Source of the DNA: Flavobacteriales bacterium | Lineage (GTDB): Bacteria > Bacteroidota > Bacteroidia > Flavobacteriales_E > Vicingaceae | DNA length: 64,000 nt | Direction: 5' to 3' | Assembly: GCA_018608405.1 (NCBI GenBank) | Contig: JABAZP010000036.1 | Location: 1-64,000 of the forward strand | In this document: positions 19,059 to 28,206 of the stretch, piece by piece | Layout: each line of letters begins with the position of its first letter | Numbering within the stretch: position 1 is the first letter of the stretch | Notes under the pieces: generated by a model | The model's input: only the letters and a program-made list of their open reading frames with translations | What the model was told of the DNA's origin: nothing | Databases searched by the model: none | Made by a program: the position numbers and the translations under genes

Positions 19059-19799
19059 ATGATCAACAATAGGAAAGTAGTCGTAGTAATGCCGGCATAC
19101 AATGCATCTCAAACCTTGGAGCAAACATATGCTGAGATACCCTTTGATATTGTAGACGATGTAGTAGTTGTTGACGACTGCAGCAGCGACAACACCTTAG
19201 CTAAGGCAAAGGAGTTGGGTGTTCACCACGTGATCCGTCATGAAAAGAATGCCGGTTATGGAGGCAATCAAAAAACCTGTTATAATTATGCGCTGAATTT
19301 AGGTGCGGATATCATTATTATGGTTCACCCTGATTACCAATATACGCCGAAGTTGATTCCAAGCATGTGTTATTTAATTGCCAACGATGTATTTCATGTT
19401 GTGTTGGGCTCAAGAATATTAGGAACCGGAGCGCTAAAAGGAGGCATGCCACTTCACAAATACATTGCGAATCGAATTCTTACCTTCATTCAAAACATTT
19501 TAACAGGAGCCAAACTTTCGGAATACCATACCGGCTATCGTGCTTTCTCGCGAGAGGCTATTCTGGCAATCAACTATCAAGAAAATTCAGATAATTTTGT
19601 ATTTGACAATCAAATGCTGTCTCAGCTCATTTATAAAGGTTATGAAATTGGAGAGGTGAGCTGTCCTACAAAATACTTCAAAGAGGCGTCATCCATTAAC
19701 CTGAAAAATAGTTCTATTTATGGGCTAGGCGTCTTAAAAGTTTCAGTGCAACACCGTTTGCAAAAATGGGGATTGCTCAACAGCTCTCAATACAACTAG
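19059..19799 (+). CDS. family 2 glycosyltransferase (polyprenyl-phosphate type)
   Basis: The 246-residue GT-A glycosyltransferase has no membrane segments. VVVMPAYNASQTLEQ opens the nucleotide-sugar site, VVDDCSSDNT and the metal-binding MVHPDYQY (a D.D variant) follow, and GSRILGTGALKGGMP and EYHTGYRAFSRE complete the pattern seen in dolichyl-phosphate mannose synthase-like enzymes. It would transfer a sugar to a lipid carrier or glycan, but donor and acceptor are unknown. It stands alone between a secreted protein and the proline-catabolic gene, with no terminator seen after it. Confidence 0.85.
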   Translation: MINNRKVVVVMPAYNASQTLEQTYAEIPFDIVDDVVVVDDCSSDNTLAKAKELGVHHVIRHEKNAGYGGNQKTCYNYALNLGADIIIMVHPDYQYTPKLIPSMCYLIANDVFHVVLGSRILGTGALKGGMPLHKYIANRILTFIQNILTGAKLSEYHTGYRAFSREAILAINYQENSDNFVFDNQMLSQLIYKGYEIGEVSCPTKYFKEASSINLKNSSIYGLGVLKVSVQHRLQKWGLLNSSQYN

Positions 19800-19891
19800 T
19801 ATGGTTCTAGTTCGGTTTGATTAGAAAAATGTGTGCATTCGATTGAACTGGTTTTTTCAGTTTAAATTTAATTAGACTTAACGTTTGCCGT

Positions 19892-19922
19892 TTGGAATTG
19901 GCTGTTTGAAAAATTAACTTTG
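19892..19922 (+). promoter_or_regulatory. Bacteroidetes-type promoter of pruA
   Basis: TTG at 19892-19894, a 20-bp spacer and TAACTTTG at 19915-19922 fit the consensus exactly. The -7 element overlaps the TTG at 19920 that would otherwise be an in-frame start, so translation must begin at ATG 19947. Confidence 0.75.
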
Positions 19923-19946
19923 CCATCCAATTTTAAAAAGAAAACT

Positions 19947-21569
19947 ATGTCAAATGCAGTATTTAATCCGCCGGTAGCGATTAACGAACCAATATTATCA
20001 TATGCTCCTGGAACTCCCGAAAGAGAAGAATTACGAAAGACTGTAGCTGCTTTTAGAGCACAGCAGATGGATATTCCAATGTTTATCAATGGAAAAGAAG
20101 TAAGAACTGGGAAAGCGGTTAGCATGCATCCTCCGTATGACCACAAGCATAATTTAGGTCAGTTTCACATGGGAGGCGCTACGCATGTGAAAGATGCTAT
20201 TAATGCTGCCTTAGGCGCACGTCAAGCGTGGGCAGATTTACCTTGGGAGCAAAGAGCTTCTGTTTTCTTAAAAGCAGCCGAATTGGCCGCAGGGCCATAC
20301 CGCCAAAAATTGAATGCAGCAACCATGCTGGCTCAATCAAAAAATCCTTTTCAAGCAGAAATAGACGCTGCTTGTGAGTATATAGATTTCTTGCGATTCA
20401 ACGTTGAGTTCATGAGAAAGATTTATTCTGAGCAGCCAGAATCATCTGACGGAATTTGGAATAGACTAGAATACAGACCGCTTGAAGGTTTTATTTTCGC
20501 AATAACACCGTTTAACTTTACGGCCATTGCCGGAAACTTATGTGCAGCTCCTGCAATGATGGGAAATGTTGTTGTTTGGAAACCTGCTGAAGCTCAAGTG
20601 TATTCAGCGTGGGTATTAATGGAAATTTTCAGAGAAGCAGGTCTGCCTGATGGGGTAATCAACTTGGTTTATGCTGACGGACCTGAAGCAGGAGATGTTG
20701 TTTTTAACCACCCTGATTTTGCAGGATTACACTTTACCGGTTCAACAGGTGTTTTTCAGCATTTATGGAAAACAATCGGAAATAACATTGGAACCTATAA
20801 GTCATATCCAAGAATTGTTGGAGAAACCGGAGGGAAAGATTTTATAATCGCTCATGAATCGGCTAATCCAAAAGAAGTTGCTACTGCAATAACCAGAGGT
20901 TCTTTTGAGTTCCAAGGTCAGAAGTGTTCTGCGGCGAGTAGAGCTTACATCCCGGCTTCCATGTGGGAAGAAGTGAAAGGTTATGTTTTAGAAGATGTGA
21001 AGTCGATTAAAATGGGCTCACCTGAAGACTATAGCAACTTTGTAAACGCCGTGATTGATGAAAAAGCATTTGATAAAATTGCAGGATTTATTGACGGAGC
21101 GAAAGCCTCAAAAGATGCTGAGATCATCGCTGGAGGCGGTTATGACAAGTCGGTAGGTTACTTTATAGAACCAACTGTTGTTGTGGCAAGTGACCCAAAA
21201 TACACCACCATGTGTGATGAAATTTTTGGACCTGTAATTACCATTTACGTTTACGATGACGCCGACTTTGAAGCTACTTTAAAACTTGTAGACGATAATT
21301 CATACGCTTTAACTGGAGCAATTTTCGCGAAAGACAGACATGTAGTAAACCACATGTGTAAAGCATTAGAAAATGCAGCGGGGAACTTTTACATTAATGA
21401 CAAGCCAACAGGCGCAGTGGTAGGGCAGCAGCCTTTTGGAGGAGCTAGAAAGTCCGGCACCAATGATAAAGCCGGTGCCATGCAAAACTTAATGCGTTGG
21501 GTTTCTGCAAGAACAATGAAGGAAACTTTTGTTCCGGCAACAGATTACAGATATCCGTTTATGGGATAA
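19947..21569 (+). CDS. pruA: L-glutamate gamma-semialdehyde dehydrogenase
   Basis: Aldehyde dehydrogenase of the delta-1-pyrroline-5-carboxylate dehydrogenase type, 540 residues from ATG 19947. It oxidises glutamate semialdehyde to glutamate with NAD, the second step of proline breakdown. Seen are FAITPFNFTAIAGNL, the NAD-binding VWKPAEAQVYSAW and HFTGSTGVF, the catalytic glutamate in VGETGGKD, the catalytic cysteine in FQGQKCSAASR (about residue 325), and EIFGPVITIYVYDD. The partner proline dehydrogenase is not in the window, so the two steps are encoded separately rather than as PutA. Confidence 0.93.
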   Translation: MSNAVFNPPVAINEPILSYAPGTPEREELRKTVAAFRAQQMDIPMFINGKEVRTGKAVSMHPPYDHKHNLGQFHMGGATHVKDAINAALGARQAWADLPWEQRASVFLKAAELAAGPYRQKLNAATMLAQSKNPFQAEIDAACEYIDFLRFNVEFMRKIYSEQPESSDGIWNRLEYRPLEGFIFAITPFNFTAIAGNLCAAPAMMGNVVVWKPAEAQVYSAWVLMEIFREAGLPDGVINLVYADGPEAGDVVFNHPDFAGLHFTGSTGVFQHLWKTIGNNIGTYKSYPRIVGETGGKDFIIAHESANPKEVATAITRGSFEFQGQKCSAASRAYIPASMWEEVKGYVLEDVKSIKMGSPEDYSNFVNAVIDEKAFDKIAGFIDGAKASKDAEIIAGGGYDKSVGYFIEPTVVVASDPKYTTMCDEIFGPVITIYVYDDADFEATLKLVDDNSYALTGAIFAKDRHVVNHMCKALENAAGNFYINDKPTGAVVGQQPFGGARKSGTNDKAGAMQNLMRWVSARTMKETFVPATDYRYPFMG

Positions 21570-21590
21570 TTTCAAGATTATTTGACTAAC

Positions 21591-21629
21591 AATCGCCTGT
21601 TGATGTTATCAGCAGGCGATTTTGTTTTT
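21591..21629 (+). terminator. rho-independent terminator after pruA
   Basis: AATCGCCTG pairs with CAGGCGATT, and the intervening bases (TGAT/ATCA) extend the hairpin. A T-rich tail follows. Confidence 0.8.
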
Positions 21630-21657
21630 ATACCATTTGATTGAGGAATTTTATAAC

Positions 21658-21960
21658 ATGGATTTAAATCGGTTGAAAATACCATCTTTCTTAAAAAACA
21701 AATACGCCCTCACAGCTGCGGTGTTTTTGATTTGGATTTCTTTTTTTGATGAGAACAACCTAATCACCCAATATCAGTATCATTCTGAACTCAGCAAGTT
21801 GCAAGACGAAGAAGTGTTCTACCAAGAAGAGTTGGTGAAAATTCAAGCGAGTTTAAAAGAGTTGCAAACCAACCCGAAAACCTTAGAAAAATTTGCACGC
21901 GAAAAATACCTCATGAAAAAAGACAATGAGGAGCTTTTTGTTATTGTGGAGGAAGAGTAA
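21658..21960 (+). CDS. FtsB/DivIC-family septum formation initiator
   Basis: A 100-residue bitopic protein from ATG 21658: a short basic cytoplasmic tail, one membrane helix (YALTAAVFLIWISFF, about residues 14-30), then a periplasmic coiled coil (about 40-75) and the family-typical NPKTLEKFAREKYLMKKDNEE. In E. coli and Bacillus such proteins (FtsB/DivIC) bridge FtsL and FtsQ in the divisome. The upstream TTG at 21622 overlaps the pruA terminator and is rejected as start. The stop touches that of the convergent fumarylacetoacetase gene with no spacer. Confidence 0.85.
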   Translation: MDLNRLKIPSFLKNKYALTAAVFLIWISFFDENNLITQYQYHSELSKLQDEEVFYQEELVKIQASLKELQTNPKTLEKFAREKYLMKKDNEELFVIVEEE

Positions 21961-23202
21961 TTACTTGCTAGGCAATACTTTCGTAGAAACTTCTCCAAAA
22001 CCCACTCGCTTTCCGTTTTTCTCACAGTAACCTTTCATAATTACAGTATCGTGATCCTGAATAAATTTACGTTCAACACCATTTTTTAAGGGTACTGGTC
22101 TAGATCCTTTCCAAGAAAGTTCCAACATGGAGCCGAACGACTCTTTAGTAGGACCGCTAATGGTGCCCGAAGCATACAAATCACCGGCATGGATGTCACA
22201 ACCGTTAACCGTGTGATGCGCTAATTGCTGACTTTGATTCCAATACATGTGCTTGTAATTGGAATTACAAACGGTTGAAGCTTCATCGCCCTCAGGTTGA
22301 ATTTGGACTTCTAAATGAATGTCAATGTTTTTGTTTCCTGAATATTCTAAATAAGGGAACACTGCAGGGTCTTGTTTTGGTCCAGCTACTCTAAAAGGTT
22401 CCAAAGCATCTAAGGTTACAATCCAGGCAGACATAGAGGAAGCAAAGTTTTTTGCTAAAAAGGGTCCCAATGGAACATATTCCCATTTTTGAATGTCTCT
22501 TGCCGACCAATCGTTAAACAAAACCATTCCAAAAATATAGTCGTCCGCTTCGGCGGTTGAAATGCTATCTCCAAGTGGCTTTCCGTCGTAAGTTACAAAG
22601 CCCATTTCTAGTTCAAAATCCAATAACTTACAAGGTCCAAAAACAGGTGGTTCGTCGTCTTTTGGTTTTTGTTGCCCTTTTGGCCGATGAATTTCTTGTC
22701 CTGATAGGATGATTGAAGAGGAGCGACCGTGATAGCCAACTGGAATGTATTTCCAATTTGGTAGAAGGGCATTGTCAGGATCACGGAACATGGTGCCCAC
22801 ATTTGTGGCATGCTCAATGCTCGAATAAAAGTCAGTGTAATCACCAATTTCGATTGGCATTTCCATGCTAATGTTGCTGATTGAAATCAGTGATTTTTCT
22901 ACTTCGGCTTTATTGGTCTCGTCACTTAGTAATTCCTGTATTTTATTTCTCAATTTTCGTGTGCCTGATTTCCCTTTTTTCATCATTGGATTTAGCTTGT
23001 CAGCCTCAAAATCACTTGCAATAAAACCTAGGTTGTTTAACAATCCTGCCGAAAAAAGCACACTCAAGTCTACAGCAAAGTCGCCAATTCTGCTCGCTAC
23101 TTTTTTACTGTTATTGTGGTTAACTACACCAAAAGGTATGTTATAAATGCTAAAATCAGAAGAAGAATCTACTGTTACCCACGATTGTTTAAGCTCGCCC
23201 AT
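21961..23202 (-). CDS. fahA: fumarylacetoacetase
   Basis: Last step of tyrosine/homogentisate breakdown: hydrolysis of fumarylacetoacetate to fumarate and acetoacetate. The protein has the eukaryote-like FAH layout: an N-terminal SH3-like domain (about 1-120, beginning SWVTVDSSSDFSIYNIPFGV) and the catalytic beta-roll. Motifs include DFYSSIEHATNVGTMFRDP, PVGYHGRSSSI (catalytic His), FELEMGFV, FNDWSARDIQKWEYVPLGPF, LYASGTISGP and GFGEVSTKVLP. Length is 413 residues from ATG 23202; a TTG two codons upstream is less likely. The hmgA and hppD partners are not in the window. Confidence 0.94.
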   Translation of the reverse strand: MGELKQSWVTVDSSSDFSIYNIPFGVVNHNNSKKVASRIGDFAVDLSVLFSAGLLNNLGFIASDFEADKLNPMMKKGKSGTRKLRNKIQELLSDETNKAEVEKSLISISNISMEMPIEIGDYTDFYSSIEHATNVGTMFRDPDNALLPNWKYIPVGYHGRSSSIILSGQEIHRPKGQQKPKDDEPPVFGPCKLLDFELEMGFVTYDGKPLGDSISTAEADDYIFGMVLFNDWSARDIQKWEYVPLGPFLAKNFASSMSAWIVTLDALEPFRVAGPKQDPAVFPYLEYSGNKNIDIHLEVQIQPEGDEASTVCNSNYKHMYWNQSQQLAHHTVNGCDIHAGDLYASGTISGPTKESFGSMLELSWKGSRPVPLKNGVERKFIQDHDTVIMKGYCEKNGKRVGFGEVSTKVLPSK

Positions 23203-23233
23203 AGTCAAGAAATAAATTTTTAGATTGAAAGGG

Positions 23234-23241
23234 CAAAGGTA
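23234..23241 (-). promoter_or_regulatory. candidate -7 element of fahA promoter
   Basis: On the minus strand TACCTTTG matches TAnnTTTG, about 32 bases upstream of the fahA ATG. No clear TTG is seen 19-21 bases further up, so this is a half-match. Confidence 0.45.
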
Positions 23242-23389
23242 ACAGAAACAAAAATTCTTACCTTAAAACTGCAACGGAAATTGATTTTTTTTCGTCTTTG
23301 CTAAATAATTTAATGAAAGCTTTGTTTCATTTAATCTGTTTTGGTTAAATTAGCAAGCCTGATTTAGTGTGACATTAGTCTAAATACGT

Positions 23390-26300
23390 ATGAAAAAAAT
23401 ACTCTACTCCCTGGTTTTAGGTTCATTTTTGTTAATTGCTGGTCAATCAGCTAAGGCTCAACAGCCCGGAATTACAAACTTGTTTTGTGAAGACTTTGAT
23501 GGACCAGTTACTCAATGGGGGACAACTTCGGGCTCTTTTGGTGTTCTCAATCAAGTCCCGTGGTTCCGTGTTACAGACGTAACCAAAAGTGGGAGTCCTG
23601 GTGCAGCAGCGGATACAATAAGTCCTAGAAATAACTCGTTTCTTTCTACCCCTCTTATTGATGTTTCGGGTTTTACATCTATCAGCCTTTCTTTTGATCA
23701 CATCTGTTACATTGAAGGTTTAGATGCTGCAAGGGTTCAATATCGTTATCATAATAGCGGTCCAAACTGGACTGACGTTCCAGTTGCGAATTATAATGGC
23801 CCTTCAAGGTACGACCAAACCCTTCCGGGCATTCCAAACAACAGACCTTATAAGTTTGACAAAAACTCTCAAGCGCCAGGTGTTTGGAGAGGAACGACTA
23901 ATAACTGGATTTGGGATGCTATCAACTCCATCCCAGCTTGGGTACGGGAAGATTTTAACGTAACATCTATTGTAGCAGCAATGCCCGCAAGTGCAAACGA
24001 TTCTATTCAATTTAGATTACTATATGAGGATGATCCTGCATCGCTTATCGGTAGGGCAGGGGAACACATCTGGTACGTAGATAATTTTTGCGTGAAAGGG
24101 GGTAATTGTGACTTAGTTCCACCAATAATTACCTTTACAGATCCACCAATAAATTACCCAAATCGATATGAAGATAGAGTTTACTTAAATGGGCCATGGA
24201 TTTTTGATGGTGTGGTTACTGATAATAGAGGTCAAGTAGATACGGTTTACGTAGCGTATACTGTTCTTCGAGAAGACCCAACGACAAATATATTTGACGA
24301 TACCGTTATTGTCGACACAGCCGGAGCTGCGAGATTAGCAGGTGGTAACTTTAGATCTATCATTCAACGTTTATTGCCGAACGGAGATACTATTTTCCCT
24401 GGTGATTCTATTATTTGGAAGTTTGAGGCGATAGACGGTAGTGCTTGTGAAAACTTTGCACAAGAGCCTCCACGAGCCGGTAGTTTTTCACGATTTTTAG
24501 TTAAACCTAACTTGCCGCCATCTTGTCGAGATGCTGAGATACGATATGATTTTCCTTATGTTGAAGATTTTGAAGGACAGCCTTTTAGAAGATCTACTAC
24601 GTTTATCGGTGATGGATGGACAAATGTGTCGGGTGACTTCCACAACTGGTGGGTAGAAAATCAACCTTCTTCACCGCAGGGCCAATATAGAATTTTAACG
24701 GATCATCCCGGTGGAGGAAACTACTTATATGTTGAATCTTCAAAAATATCAGGAGGCAGTTACAAAGATAGTTCAGCATTCTTGCTTTCACCTTGCTTTG
24801 ATTTTACTGAATTGCAAAATGGGTTGATACGATTTTACGCCAATACCAATACACCGACAATTACAGATTCAATTCGAGTAGATATTTTTGATCCTACACC
24901 TCTTCCAGGTTTTCCAAATGGGCAGTTTGTAAAAAATGTTATTCCTTCTATTAAGGGTAACAGAGGCGATAATTGGCTACCATACGAATTTTCAACTTTT
25001 CCATACAGGCAATATGTAACACAAATTAGGTTTGTCGGTACACCATCAGGTAGCGGTGGGTTAAATGATATGGCGATTGATTCGTTCAAAATTATACCGG
25101 CTCCACTAATTGATGTTAGGGCCAACGAAATTATAGTTGAACCTTTTATTCCTAGTCAAAGAAATGCGTCTAGACAGGAAATGATTGTAAACATTCAAAA
25201 CTTAGGTGTGGATACAGCAAGGAATTTGGTGTTGGGTTATTCAGTTAGTCAAAATGGTTCAGAATTATGGAGAGTTGATAATTTCGTGGCTTCAGAATCT
25301 TTAGCTCCAGGGGAGAATAAAAACATCTCTTTTGGAACAGGTGCTACTAGCACTTATGAAGTTCCTTTGGGACAGTACACCATGGAGGCTTGGGTGACCT
25401 ATGCAGGAGATGCTATTCCGCCAAACGATACAACTCGATCAAATGGCAGAGGATTGCTCTATGCAGATGGGAATAAGTACATGGACAACTTTGACGGTGA
25501 TACCTTATGGACTGTGCTCGTCGACGAAGACTCTTTGACCAACAACTGGGAATTAGGAACGCCAAACTATGATTACACATACTCGGCATATTCAAATTCA
25601 AATTCTTGGGATATTTTATTAGGCCGAGGATATACCGGTGATGGAAAAACAACTACCCTGCTAACCCCTTTCTTTGACTTTACAACGGTTGACGATGCGA
25701 TTATCTCCTTCATAAATAACAGAGATATAGACGTAGCAAAAGATGGAGTGTTTATCGAATATTCTTTTGATAGAGGACTTACATGGGATTCTTTAAGTGG
25801 TCTTGGAGACCCAGGAAGAATTAAGTGGTACAACTCCTTCCTTTCTGCGGGTGGCTTTGGAGGTTCACCAGTATTTTCAGGAACTACTTATTGCTTTGGC
25901 AATACTTGGGCAGGATTTCTAGAGAGTGAACTGCAATTGCCTGCTTTCTTTAATAATCGCCCTGAAGTACTGTTGAGATTCACTTTCTTCGCCGAGATTG
26001 GAGGAAGAGGGAATGATGGAATGTCAATTGACAACTTCTTAGTTTACGATCCAGATCCGCTTGATTTGCAGGTTCAGCATTTTGTTAGTCCTACTTCAAG
26101 ATGTGACTTGCAACAAGATCAAAAAATAAAAACAATTATCAAAAACAGAGGATTAAATACAGTGACTTCATTTTCTATGGAATACACTGTGATTAAGCCT
26201 GATAATACGACCGAAACGAAAACAGATGTAATCAATAGAACAATTGCACACCGAGATACGATTCACGTAACTTCTCAATCTACTTTTGATATGTTTGGTT

Positions 26301-28159
26301 ATGGAGATTATAGGGTACAGGCAAAAGCTATTTTGCCGAATGATTTTTGTGGAATTAACGATACATTAATCAGAACAATTGAAAATGTAGAAGGCTGTAG
26401 CTTGCGGTTTAAAATTGAAACTTCGAATGTGGTGAACTTACAACAGCCTTGTGATTCTTCAGTTTGGAAGTTCAATTACTCATCTAGCGACGGTAGAAGT
26501 TATCAAATTTCTAGAGCGTATAACGACCCTAGAACATTGATTAACCTGCCAATTGGTCGTATAAATACTGAAATTAATGATTTGTTTATATGTATGAAGA
26601 GTGATTCTGATGTTGAATTTAGGTTAGACGATAAGGATAGCTTGATTACAAATTACTCTTTCATAGCCTACGACGGTCAAAATGACACGACTCTTTACAG
26701 GGAAATAATTGGTGGTCCTGATTCACCAATACAGCGATTTAAGTGGGTGTGTCCTCCGGAAAGATCTGCTACTCCTATTAAAATAATTTTGGATAACGAT
26801 CGGATTCAATTGCCTGTAGAAAAGAAATATGACGTTGCAGTTCGAGTGTTAAACAATGGTTTGGATAGTTTAGATGGCTTTAGGTTGTATTTTCAAATAG
26901 ATGATCAGCCTCCAATCGAGAAGATACAAAATCACCCTTCTCCGAACGAGTTGCGGTACAATCGAGCTAGAATATACCGTATTGACTCTTTGCTTTTAAC
27001 TGAGGGGCCGCACATTTTGAAAACGTGGACTACTTTACCAAATAACCAGCAAGATTTAAGAGTTTCTGATGATACCTTAATATTTCCTTTCACAGTATTA
27101 AGCACTGTGCCAAGCAATGTATTTGGTGGGCCTGTCGATCCAAATGCTGATCCGAATGACCCAAATACAGCTAACGCCGACGCTTACTGTGTAAGCTTTG
27201 ATGATCCAGCTGAAATGCCATGGATTGCAGCTAACCCATATACCTTGTCTCAGTTTAACAAAGTATTTGATGTTGGAACACCGTCTTCTCCTAATATAAA
27301 TGGAGCTTTTAGTGGGACCAATGCATGGGGAACCAGGATTGATACCAATTATGAGAATAACGAAGAAGCTATGTTATTGTCACCTTTGTTTCCGGTTGTT
27401 AAGGATTCCTGTTATAAAATTAGCTTCAAACACAATTTCTTCATATTAGATTCACTGCACGATGGAGGAACAGTTAGAATGTTAAATGGAAAAGGAACAG
27501 GTAATATACTAGACTACTCAGATGATTTTTGGGACCAAGTTGGAAGTGTTTCTATCGATGATACACTTTCATTAAATCCATTGAGAATTCAAACAAGAGT
27601 GGTAACGCCGTTGGGTGATACTATTTTTGCTGAGCAAAATGGTTGGTACAAAACCCGTCATATTCTTTCCATACCTAATAACACAAAAAACAGTGGTTGG
27701 ACAGGCAATTCAAATGGTTGGGTAACTGCAGAAAGTGTTCTCAGACCGACGAAAACATTTAAAACCGCATTAATGTGGCGATTTGAATCAGATGGTTCGA
27801 ATGTAAGTGATGGATGGGCAATCGACGATTTCTGTATTGAACAGTTACCGCCGTCTTCATGTTATCCTGTTTCGGTGAATGAAAACAACATTGCAGTTGA
27901 TGCTGTGTACTTAGGACAAAATATTCCTAACCCTGCAAGCGGAAACACAGTCGTACCATTTTACTTGCCAGAATCACGTACTGTCGATTTTACGGTAGTA
28001 AATATCTTGGGTCAGCCAATTTATACTGAATCTCAAAATAGACCAAAAGGTGATGGTTTCATTGAAATTGAAACACAAAACATTGCCGGAGGTATCTATT
28101 ACTATACCTTAGTTGTAGATGGAGTTCCATTCACAAAAAGAATGGTGGTCACTAAATAA
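23390..28159 (+). CDS. giant T9SS-secreted modular protein (1589 aa)
   Basis: The signal peptide (residues 1-24, ending AKAQ) is followed directly by the first MAM/choice-of-anchor J-like module (FCEDFDG..., closing with WYVDNFC near 225). Further modules close near 560 (MAIDSF), 877 (MSIDNF) and 1475 (WAIDDFC). CARDB/Ig-like linkers, some starting with D.....I..P motifs, alternate with them. The C-terminal roughly 80 residues are a T9SS sorting domain (LGQNIPNPASGNTVVPFYL, then GGIYYYTLVVDG and KRMVVTK). No enzymatic signature is visible. It is expected to be a cell-surface or released adhesive/structural protein; the ligand is unknown. A consensus-like promoter candidate (TTG, 21 bp, TAAATTAG) lies upstream near 23346-23360. 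Confidence 0.85.
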   Translation: MKKILYSLVLGSFLLIAGQSAKAQQPGITNLFCEDFDGPVTQWGTTSGSFGVLNQVPWFRVTDVTKSGSPGAAADTISPRNNSFLSTPLIDVSGFTSISLSFDHICYIEGLDAARVQYRYHNSGPNWTDVPVANYNGPSRYDQTLPGIPNNRPYKFDKNSQAPGVWRGTTNNWIWDAINSIPAWVREDFNVTSIVAAMPASANDSIQFRLLYEDDPASLIGRAGEHIWYVDNFCVKGGNCDLVPPIITFTDPPINYPNRYEDRVYLNGPWIFDGVVTDNRGQVDTVYVAYTVLREDPTTNIFDDTVIVDTAGAARLAGGNFRSIIQRLLPNGDTIFPGDSIIWKFEAIDGSACENFAQEPPRAGSFSRFLVKPNLPPSCRDAEIRYDFPYVEDFEGQPFRRSTTFIGDGWTNVSGDFHNWWVENQPSSPQGQYRILTDHPGGGNYLYVESSKISGGSYKDSSAFLLSPCFDFTELQNGLIRFYANTNTPTITDSIRVDIFDPTPLPGFPNGQFVKNVIPSIKGNRGDNWLPYEFSTFPYRQYVTQIRFVGTPSGSGGLNDMAIDSFKIIPAPLIDVRANEIIVEPFIPSQRNASRQEMIVNIQNLGVDTARNLVLGYSVSQNGSELWRVDNFVASESLAPGENKNISFGTGATSTYEVPLGQYTMEAWVTYAGDAIPPNDTTRSNGRGLLYADGNKYMDNFDGDTLWTVLVDEDSLTNNWELGTPNYDYTYSAYSNSNSWDILLGRGYTGDGKTTTLLTPFFDFTTVDDAIISFINNRDIDVAKDGVFIEYSFDRGLTWDSLSGLGDPGRIKWYNSFLSAGGFGGSPVFSGTTYCFGNTWAGFLESELQLPAFFNNRPEVLLRFTFFAEIGGRGNDGMSIDNFLVYDPDPLDLQVQHFVSPTSRCDLQQDQKIKTIIKNRGLNTVTSFSMEYTVIKPDNTTETKTDVINRTIAHRDTIHVTSQSTFDMFGYGDYRVQAKAILPNDFCGINDTLIRTIENVEGCSLRFKIETSNVVNLQQPCDSSVWKFNYSSSDGRSYQISRAYNDPRTLINLPIGRINTEINDLFICMKSDSDVEFRLDDKDSLITNYSFIAYDGQNDTTLYREIIGGPDSPIQRFKWVCPPERSATPIKIILDNDRIQLPVEKKYDVAVRVLNNGLDSLDGFRLYFQIDDQPPIEKIQNHPSPNELRYNRARIYRIDSLLLTEGPHILKTWTTLPNNQQDLRVSDDTLIFPFTVLSTVPSNVFGGPVDPNADPNDPNTANADAYCVSFDDPAEMPWIAANPYTLSQFNKVFDVGTPSSPNINGAFSGTNAWGTRIDTNYENNEEAMLLSPLFPVVKDSCYKISFKHNFFILDSLHDGGTVRMLNGKGTGNILDYSDDFWDQVGSVSIDDTLSLNPLRIQTRVVTPLGDTIFAEQNGWYKTRHILSIPNNTKNSGWTGNSNGWVTAESVLRPTKTFKTALMWRFESDGSNVSDGWAIDDFCIEQLPPSSCYPVSVNENNIAVDAVYLGQNIPNPASGNTVVPFYLPESRTVDFTVVNILGQPIYTESQNRPKGDGFIEIETQNIAGGIYYYTLVVDGVPFTKRMVVTK

Positions 28160-28168
28160 TAAAAAATG

Positions 28169-28196
28169 AATGGGACCTCAAGTAGGGCCCATTTTT
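28169..28196 (+). terminator. terminator between the two adjacent T9SS genes
   Basis: An imperfect stem (AATGGGACC/GGGCCCATT, one mismatch) is followed by TTTTT, sitting entirely in the 47-bp gap. It suggests separate or partially separate transcription of the next gene. Confidence 0.7.
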
Positions 28197-28206
28197 CAAT
28201 ACACAT

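Noticed and set aside
19920-19946. Upstream TTG start for pruA
   Set aside because: It overlaps the -7 promoter element, so it would lie at or before the transcription start.
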